43,298 bases of DNA, from the NCBI GenBank assembly GCA_031292175.1, contig JARLHQ010000013.1, forward strand, positions 1 to 43,298, given 5' to 3'. The notes under the pieces were generated by a model. That model was given only the letters and a program-made list of their open reading frames with translations, ran no database searches and was not told where the DNA came from. This DNA comes from Humidesulfovibrio sp. Its GTDB lineage: Bacteria > Desulfobacterota > Desulfovibrionia > Desulfovibrionales > Desulfovibrionaceae. Shown here one piece after another: positions 38,234 to 43,298 of this stretch. Numbering within the stretch: the first letter of the stretch is position 1; every line of letters begins with the position of its first letter. The translations under genes and the position numbers were made by a program.

Positions 38234-40792
38234 CTAAACCTGCACGCCCCAGATGTCCCGCGCGTACTCGGCGATGGCGCGGTCTGACGAGAAATAGCCC
38301 ATTCCCGCGGTGTTGAGGACGGACTTTTCCAGCCAAAGCTCGTGGCTGCGGTACATCCGGGCCACCTGCTTCTGCGCGTCCACGTACGAGCGGAAGTCGG
38401 CCAGGACCATCCAGCGGTCGCCTTCCTTGAGCAGGGTGTCCAGAATGGGCCGGAACAGGTCGGGCTCCAGGGGCGCGAAATGCCCGGAAGCGATGAGGTC
38501 CAGGACGCGGTGCAGGGTGTCGTCCTTCTGGTAGTACTCCCAGGGATTGTAGCCGCGCGCCTTGAGCGCGCCCACGCCCGGGGTGGTCATGCCGAAAAGG
38601 AAGAAGTTCTCCACGCCCACGCGCTCGCGGATCTCCACATTGGCCCCGTCCAGGGTGCCGATGGTCAGCGCGCCATTTAGCGCGAACTTCATGTTGCCGG
38701 TGCCGGAGGCCTCGGTCCCGGCCAGGGAGATCTGCTCGGAGAGTTCGGTGCCGGGGATGATTTTTTCGGCATTGGAGACGCAGTAGTTGGGCAGGAAGGC
38801 GACGGTCAGCAGGCCGGTGCACTTGGGTTCACGGTCCACAGCGGCGCCGACGGCATGGATGAGCCGGATGATGAGCTTGGCCATGCGGTAGCCCGGGGCG
38901 GCCTTGCCGCCGAAGATGACCGTGCGCGGCACGATGTCGTGCCCAGCCTTGCCAGAGCGCAGGTCGTCGTACAGGCTGACCACGTGCAGCACGTTCAGAA
39001 GTTGGCGCTTGTACTCGTGGATGCGCTTCACCTGGACGTCGAACATGCTGTTTGGGTCGAGCTTGATATCGACCTTGTGCAGCACGTATTCGGCCAGGCG
39101 CTGCTTGTTGCGGTGCTTCACCTTGCCCCAGCGGGAGAGGAACTCGGAATCGGAGGCGAGGGGGGCCAGCTCCTTCAGACGCTCAAGGTTTGTAAGGAAG
39201 CCCGGGCCGATGGCGTCCGTAATGAGTTCCGTGAGGCTTGGATTGCACTGCCGGAGCCAGCGCCGCGGGGTGACGCCGTTGGTCTTGTTGTTGAAGCGCT
39301 CCGGGAAGAGTTCGGCGAAGTCCCGGAAGGTGCTGGATTTCAGGATGTCCGTGTGCAGGGCCGAAACGCCGTTCACGGAGTGGGAGCCCAGCACGGCAAG
39401 GTTGGCCATGCGCACGCGCTTGCCGAAGTCCTCGCCGATGAGCGAGAGTCGGGACAGGCGGTCGTCGTCGCCGGGGTAGCGCTTGCGCACGTCCTCCAGG
39501 AAGAGGCGGTTGATTTCGAAGATGATCTGCATGTGCCGGGGCAGGATGCGCGTCATGAGGTCCACGGGCCAGTGCTCCAGGGCCTCGGGCATGACGGTGT
39601 GGTTGGTGTAGGCGAAGGTGTTCACGCAGATTTTCCAGGCCTTGTCCCAGGGCAGCAGATGGTCGTCCAGCAGGATGCGCATGAGTTCCGGGATGGCGAT
39701 GGCCGGGTGGGTGTCGTTCAGCTGCACGGCCACGAGGCTCGGCAGATCCTCAAAGCCCTGATGGTGCTTCAGGTGCCGGCGGGTGATGTCCTGAAAGGTC
39801 GCGGCCACAAAGAAATACTGCTGCTTGAGCCGCAGCTCCTGGCCTTCCACGAAGCTGTCCGTGGGGTAGAGCACCTTCGAGATGTTTTCGCTCCGCGCCT
39901 TGTCCTCGATGGCTTTCAGGTACTCGCCGGAATTGAAGAACTCCAGGTCGAAATCGCGGCTGGACTTGGCGCTCCACAGGCGCATGTTGATGACGTTGCT
40001 GTTCTCGAAACCCGGCACCATCATGTCGTAGGCCATGGCCATGACCTTTTCGCCACCCTCCCAGACCACGCGCAGCCGGTGCTGGTCGTCGGTGTAGCTG
40101 TGCACGGTTCCGCCGAACTGGACCGGGTAGAGGTAGCCCGCGCGGTCGTATTCCCATGGGTTGCCGAACCTGAGCCAGTTGTCCGGCCGCTCCACCTGCC
40201 AGCCGTCCTGGATGCTCTGGTGGAAGATGCCGTATTCGTAGCGGATGCCGTAGCCGTAAGCCGGGATGTTCAGGGTCGCCAGGGAGTCCAGGTAGCAGGA
40301 GGCCAGCCGCCCCAGGCCGCCGTTGCCCAGCCCGGCGTCCCACTCCACCTCGGTGATCTCCTCGTAGTCCTGGCCCATTTCGGCCAGGGCCTCGCGCACC
40401 TGGTCCTCCATGCCGAGGCAGATGACATTGTTCTTGAGCGAGCGGCCCACCAGGAACTCCAGCGAAAGGTAGTACACGCGCTTGGCGCTGGCATCGTAAT
40501 AGGAACGCTGGGTTTGTATCCAGTGCTCGGCCATGCGCTCGCGCACGGTGTAGGCCAGGGCCTTGAAATAGTCGTGCATGCCCGCGCGGGTGATGTCTTT
40601 GCCCAGAAAGGCGAACATGTGCTTGCGGATGTCCTCCTTCAGGTTCTCCACCGGCGAGCACAGGGGCGTGGGGACGATGGTGTCGTCGCTTTTGCGCGTG
40701 GGGGGGGGCGTCTGAATGGGCTGCGCGGCGGATGCGTCTTCGATGGGATCGGCTGTGCGCTTCTGTACAGCGGGGGTCTCTTTGACGGGCAT
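38234..40792 (-). CDS. glgP: Glycogen/alpha-glucan phosphorylase
   Basis: About 852 residues. It releases glucose-1-phosphate from glycogen. WDAGLGNGGLGRLASCYLDS, GYGIRYEYGIFHQ, VAVQLNDTHPAIAIPELMRIL, NKTNGVTPRRWL, VKRIHEYKRQLLN and EASGTGNMKF (PLP-binding Lys at about 702), followed by GTLDGANVEIRE, are all classic. An extra N-terminal 45 residues (Pro/Thr-rich) are not part of the fold. ATG 40792 is preferred because GAGG lies 7 bases ahead; ATG 40819 (861 residues) has no proper ribosome site. It lies downstream of the PilZ gene on the same strand (131 bp) and convergent to cfa. No GlgA or GlgB gene is in view. Confidence 0.95.
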   Translation of the reverse strand: MPVKETPAVQKRTADPIEDASAAQPIQTPPPTRKSDDTIVPTPLCSPVENLKEDIRKHMFAFLGKDITRAGMHDYFKALAYTVRERMAEHWIQTQRSYYDASAKRVYYLSLEFLVGRSLKNNVICLGMEDQVREALAEMGQDYEEITEVEWDAGLGNGGLGRLASCYLDSLATLNIPAYGYGIRYEYGIFHQSIQDGWQVERPDNWLRFGNPWEYDRAGYLYPVQFGGTVHSYTDDQHRLRVVWEGGEKVMAMAYDMMVPGFENSNVINMRLWSAKSSRDFDLEFFNSGEYLKAIEDKARSENISKVLYPTDSFVEGQELRLKQQYFFVAATFQDITRRHLKHHQGFEDLPSLVAVQLNDTHPAIAIPELMRILLDDHLLPWDKAWKICVNTFAYTNHTVMPEALEHWPVDLMTRILPRHMQIIFEINRLFLEDVRKRYPGDDDRLSRLSLIGEDFGKRVRMANLAVLGSHSVNGVSALHTDILKSSTFRDFAELFPERFNNKTNGVTPRRWLRQCNPSLTELITDAIGPGFLTNLERLKELAPLASDSEFLSRWGKVKHRNKQRLAEYVLHKVDIKLDPNSMFDVQVKRIHEYKRQLLNVLHVVSLYDDLRSGKAGHDIVPRTVIFGGKAAPGYRMAKLIIRLIHAVGAAVDREPKCTGLLTVAFLPNYCVSNAEKIIPGTELSEQISLAGTEASGTGNMKFALNGALTIGTLDGANVEIRERVGVENFFLFGMTTPGVGALKARGYNPWEYYQKDDTLHRVLDLIASGHFAPLEPDLFRPILDTLLKEGDRWMVLADFRSYVDAQKQVARMYRSHELWLEKSVLNTAGMGYFSSDRAIAEYARDIWGVQV

Positions 40793-40923
40793 GGCATCCT
40801 CGGTGTTGTTGGCGGGCATTTGTATGATGCTACGTACTTTTTGCTCCGTTCCCTGAAAAAAAGCAAGCAGGTTGGGTGGATCGACACAATGGCGTTCCAG
40901 GGAACATGGAGTCCTGGCGGCGT

Positions 40924-41673
40924 TTAGTCGCCGAGAAGCAGCTGCACGCGTTGCATGTACTCCTGCAGGATTGCGATATTCTCCTCGGCCAGGTCCACAA
41001 ACTGGCCGCCGATGTTGAGGCGCCCGTGCTGCTCGTCGACCCGGCGCAGCACCACGGGCGCCTCAAAGGGATTGCCGCAGGTCGATCGCAGTTCACAGCG
41101 CAGCAGGACGCGCTCGCCGGGCTTGGCGTCGCGCAGGGGGCTCTTCAGGCTGGAGCGCGCGGTGAAGCAGCAGCCTTCCGGGGCCAGGTCCACCACGATG
41201 ACCTCGTGGTCGCCAAAGGCCCCGTGGATGCTGCCCGGAATGGACACGCTGACGCGCTCGTTACGGCGCAGCACCACGCGCTCCAGCGTGTCCGGGTAGG
41301 AGAGGAACAGGAGCGGGGCCGGGTGGCTCAGGCGGTTCAAGACCTCGGTTCGGAAACCGAAGAGCGTGCCCCCGGCGTCCAGCTGGGCGATGGCGTTCGG
41401 GTTCTGCGACAGGCGGGAGAGGGTGTCCTGGGGCAGGCGCACCTGGACGATGAAATAGGTGTATGGGTCCAGGCCCACGATCCGGCCCTCGTAGCGTTGG
41501 CCCACACACAGCAAGCGCAGGAAGATTGTGGCGCCGACCGAAAGCTTGAGCGTCACCCCGGGCATGCGCTCGACGTGGTGGCTGTTCCGGACCTCTTCCT
41601 GTGGCGGCTTGTCAGGTTCCTGTGGCGGCTTGTCGGGGTTTTGGGTCTGGCTGACGTCTGGCTGTTCTTCCAT
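40924..41673 (-). CDS. PilZ-domain protein with YcgR-like N-terminal domain
   Basis: 249 residues. A short tail with the repeat DKPPQE (14-26) comes first. A YcgR/FlgZ-like beta domain follows (about 40-130, LSVGATIFLRLLCVGQRYEGRIVGL). The PilZ domain (about 131-249) has RRNER (136-140), the arginine motif for cyclic-di-GMP. The second motif is DLAPEGCCF, where Ala replaces the usual Ser of D-x-S-x-x-G; binding may be weaker. Such proteins slow flagella or control polysaccharide in answer to cyclic-di-GMP. The gene lies 106 bp after the PHP gene on the same strand. Confidence 0.82.
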   Translation of the reverse strand: MEEQPDVSQTQNPDKPPQEPDKPPQEEVRNSHHVERMPGVTLKLSVGATIFLRLLCVGQRYEGRIVGLDPYTYFIVQVRLPQDTLSRLSQNPNAIAQLDAGGTLFGFRTEVLNRLSHPAPLLFLSYPDTLERVVLRRNERVSVSIPGSIHGAFGDHEVIVVDLAPEGCCFTARSSLKSPLRDAKPGERVLLRCELRSTCGNPFEAPVVLRRVDEQHGRLNIGGQFVDLAEENIAILQEYMQRVQLLLGD

Positions 41674-41779
41674 CTGGCGTCTCTCCTCGTGGCCTGGTTT
41701 TCCGCAGCCTTTGTTACGGAGGGAAGGCCATGCTCCCCATAATCCTGGGTGATGGCTGGAGGCAAGCGGGGGGGGCGTT

Positions 41780-42631
41780 TTAGCTTCTGGCTTCGATGGT
41801 CTCCTTCATCTTGTCCAGCAGCTCCCGGCGTACAAAAAGCCCGCCCCGGCCCCGGCCCAGGGTCACGCCGGGCTTCACCTCGCCGTGGAAGTCAGAGCCG
41901 CCGCTTTCCAGCAGCTTCAGGCGGTTCGCCAAGCTGGAGAGCAGGGCCGTGTATTTGTCGGAGTGCTCGGTGTAGTAGACTTCCACGCCGTCGAGCCCTA
42001 TTTCGGCCAGCTCCGTGAGGATGGCCTCGATCTCGCGCGGGCGCTGCGAGAGCAGGTAGGGGTGGGCCAGCACCGCCAGGCCATGGTCGGCATGGATGGC
42101 GCGGATGGCCTCGGACGGGGTAAGCTTGGCCTTGGGCACGTAGGCCAGGCCGCTGGTGCCCAGAAAGCGGCTGAAGGCTTCCTCGAAGGTGCGCACCACG
42201 CCCGCCTCCAGCATGGCCAGGGCCATGTGCGGGCGGCCCACGACGCCCGAGGCGTGGCGTTCCACGTCCTCGCGCCGCAGGTGCACGCCCACGGCCTTGA
42301 GCTTCTCCAGCATGGTCTCGTTGCGGCAGATGCGCGCCTGCTTCACGCGGGTCAGCTCGCCCACCACGTTCCCCGGGCGCTCGTCCACAAACAGGGCCAG
42401 CAGGTGCGTGGTCAGGCCGCAGTAGTCCAGGGAAAGCTCGCAGCCCGGCACCAGCTCCACGCCCTGTGCCGCCGCCTCGGCACGGGCCTCGGGCAGCCCG
42501 TCGAAGGTGTCGTGGTCGGTGAGGGCGATGGCGCAGAGCCCGGCGTCCTTGGCCGCGCGCATGAGCTGCGCAGGCGTCAGGGTGCCGTCGGAGACGGTGG
42601 AGTGGGTGTGCAGGTCGATGCGCTGGTGCAT
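41780..42631 (-). CDS. PHP-domain phosphoesterase (RNase AM / 3',5'-bisphosphate phosphatase type)
   Basis: 283 residues from ATG 42631, directly before the RIDLHTHSTVSDG motif. The PHP metal ligands are in place: His8, His10 and Asp15, then ALTDHDTF, ELVPGCELS, AVLAHPYLLS and SGGSDFHGEVKP. This is the TrpH/YciV type, which removes phosphate from 3',5'-nucleoside bisphosphates and trims 5' ends of RNA. Upstream bases offer only a weak ribosome site (GAGACCCGCC). A sigma-70 promoter at 42681-42709 fits. It shares a divergent control region with the Trm112-like gene. Confidence 0.88.
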   Translation of the reverse strand: MHQRIDLHTHSTVSDGTLTPAQLMRAAKDAGLCAIALTDHDTFDGLPEARAEAAAQGVELVPGCELSLDYCGLTTHLLALFVDERPGNVVGELTRVKQARICRNETMLEKLKAVGVHLRREDVERHASGVVGRPHMALAMLEAGVVRTFEEAFSRFLGTSGLAYVPKAKLTPSEAIRAIHADHGLAVLAHPYLLSQRPREIEAILTELAEIGLDGVEVYYTEHSDKYTALLSSLANRLKLLESGGSDFHGEVKPGVTLGRGRGGLFVRRELLDKMKETIEARS

Positions 42632-42680
42632 GGCGGGTCTCGCTTGCCCACAGGGGCTGGGTGGACTAGTGTTAGCTTTA

Positions 42681-42709
42681 TCTATTAGCGAAAGCGTTTG
42701 TCTCGTCAA
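42681..42709 (-). promoter_or_regulatory. Sigma-70 promoter for the PHP gene
   Basis: On the minus strand TTGACG (42709-42704) and AATAGA (42686-42681) stand 17 bp apart, with a TAATAGATAAA stretch around the -10. The leader is about 45 nt. Confidence 0.5.
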
Positions 42710-42782
42710 GCGCGACGTGCGGCTTGTGCGCGGCGGCTTGCTCGGGTATAGAGGCTCCAGTCTCAAGCACTGGAGGTGGCGC

Positions 42783-42983
42783 GTGGCCATGAATGTAGAG
42801 TTATTGGGCCTTTTGGCCTGTCCCCAATGCCGCGGCGGGCTGGTGCTTTTGCCCCGGCAGGACGGCCTTTTATGCCAGGCGTGCGCCGTGGTCTACCCCG
42901 TGCGCGAGGATATTCCGGTGATGCTGATCGAAGAGGCCGTGCCGCTGGAAAAGTGGACCGGCAGCCTGCCTGAAAAAGCTTGA
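42783..42983 (+). CDS. Trm112/YcaR-family small zinc-ribbon-like protein
   Basis: 66 residues from GTG 42783, which has GGAGG six bases upstream; ATG 42789 is 12 bases from it, hence the choice. LLGLLACPQCRGGLVL and LLCQACAVVYPVREDIPVMLIEEA follow the UPF0434/Trm112 pattern with CPxC and CxxC pairs that could bind zinc. Eukaryotic and archaeal Trm112 activates methyltransferases; the bacterial role is unsettled. It ends 54 bp before tRNA-Pro. A small hairpin (ccggcc/ggccgg) after the stop has no T-run. Confidence 0.8.
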   Translation: MAMNVELLGLLACPQCRGGLVLLPRQDGLLCQACAVVYPVREDIPVMLIEEAVPLEKWTGSLPEKA

Positions 42984-43037
42984 GGCTGTTCCGGCCTTGC
43001 GTGGGCCGGGAAATTGCCGTAGGGAACGCCAACGTTT

Positions 43038-43114
43038 CGGGGCGTAGCGCAGCTCGGTAGCGCGCCTGCTTTGGGAGCAGGATGTCGCATGTTCAAATCA
43101 TGTCGCCCCGACCA
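43038..43114 (+). tRNA. tRNA-Pro (anticodon TGG)
   Basis: 77 nt including encoded CCA. The acceptor CGGGGCG pairs with CGCCCCG (43104-43110). The D-loop has AGCTCGGTAGC. The anticodon stem CCTGC/GCAGG encloses TTTGGGA with TGG in the centre, and the T-loop is GTTCAAATC. The cloverleaf is complete. An intrinsic terminator follows at 43124-43163. Confidence 0.97.
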
Positions 43115-43123
43115 GCCAATACC

Positions 43124-43163
43124 AAGGGCCAGAGAGGTTTCCTCCCTGGCCCTTTTCGTTTTT
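43124..43163 (+). terminator. Intrinsic terminator after tRNA-Pro
   Basis: aagggccag (43124-43132) pairs with ctggccctt (43146-43154), with gagg/cctc continuing inside, followed by ttcgttttt. It starts 10 bp after the CCA end. Confidence 0.85.
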
Positions 43164-43175
43164 GCGCAAAATTTC

Positions 43176-43204
43176 TTGACCTCATTGCCGTGGCGCGATA
43201 GGGG
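43176..43204 (+). promoter_or_regulatory. Probable promoter for tRNA-Thr
   Basis: TTGACC at 43176-43181 is followed after 15-17 bp by a weak -10 (gatagg at 43197, or taggggc at 43199). The tRNA begins about 20 bp later, and the terminator ahead means it needs its own promoter. Confidence 0.45.
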
Positions 43205-43226
43205 CTTGCGTCCGTCCGCGCGAAGC

Positions 43227-43298
<72 letters not shown>

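Noticed and set aside
40846..40912. Inverted repeat gttccctg/cagggaac upstream of glgP
   Set aside because: Only 8 bp arms with a loop near 50 nt; could occur by chance and has no supporting signal.

Overview
The window is GC-rich, gene-dense bacterial chromosome. It carries the whole dissimilatory sulfate-to-sulfite module: sat (ATP sulfurylase), aprBA (APS reductase), qmoABC (the membrane complex paired with Apr) and the gene that usually follows qmoC in Desulfovibrio. Together with a CobA-HemD fusion, a long PAS-type sigma-54 activator and flagellar genes, this points to a sulfate reducer of the Desulfovibrionales (Desulfovibrio sensu lato). The genus cannot be fixed from sequence reading alone. 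I see no prophage, insertion sequence, integrase or CRISPR array.

Layout. 1-3.7 kb (minus strand): the 5' end of a C4-dicarboxylate transporter gene (dctA) with a sigma-54 promoter and repeated palindromic upstream sites, then a PAS/AAA+ sigma-54 activator and a Gph-like HAD phosphatase. 3.8-7.6 kb (plus): fliJ, a MotE-like protein, truA, a FliD-C-like protein, and an RRM RNA-binding protein. 7.7-9.4 kb (minus): an SMR exporter of the Gdx type behind a guanidine-II riboswitch, and a BPL_N-like protein. 9.5-14.7 kb (plus): valS, a GNAT acetyltransferase, a cupin and cobA-hemD, tightly packed like an operon. 14.9-15.8 kb (minus): two small proteins, one a probable lipoprotein. 16-20.9 kb (plus): a PocR sensor protein, a CoA-disulfide/persulfide reductase with rhodanese domain, a thioesterase, murI, a class I amidotransferase and a small conserved protein. 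21.2-25.8 kb (minus): PIN-PhoH ATPase, CBS-ACT protein, galE, sat. 26.4-34.9 kb (plus): aprB, aprA, qmoA, qmoB, qmoC and the qmoC-distal gene, closed by a strong terminator. 35-42.6 kb: an aminotransferase and a small exported protein (minus), cfa (plus), then glgP, a PilZ protein and a PHP phosphoesterase (minus). 42.8 kb to the end (plus): a Trm112-like protein, tRNA-Pro(TGG) and tRNA-Thr(GGT).

How the genes work together. Sat makes APS, AprBA reduces it to sulfite, and QmoABC links the quinone pool to AprBA. sat and aprB are divergent, about 670 bp apart, and both control regions carry a TTTCACAA half-site that fits the Rex redox repressor. A pair of strong hairpins without U-tracts lies between aprA and qmoA, where transcript levels could step down. 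The most distinctive non-coding features are the guanidine-II riboswitch, the dctA sigma-54 promoter with its 18-bp-phased palindromes, and a complex hairpin element present twice (near 14.75 and 21.0 kb), each time between convergent genes.

I found no convincing wholly new system. The best leads for something undescribed are the twice-occurring hairpin element, the PocR protein paired with a rhodanese-fused persulfide reductase, the FliD-C-like protein next to truA, and a possible small RNA in the sat-aprB interval.
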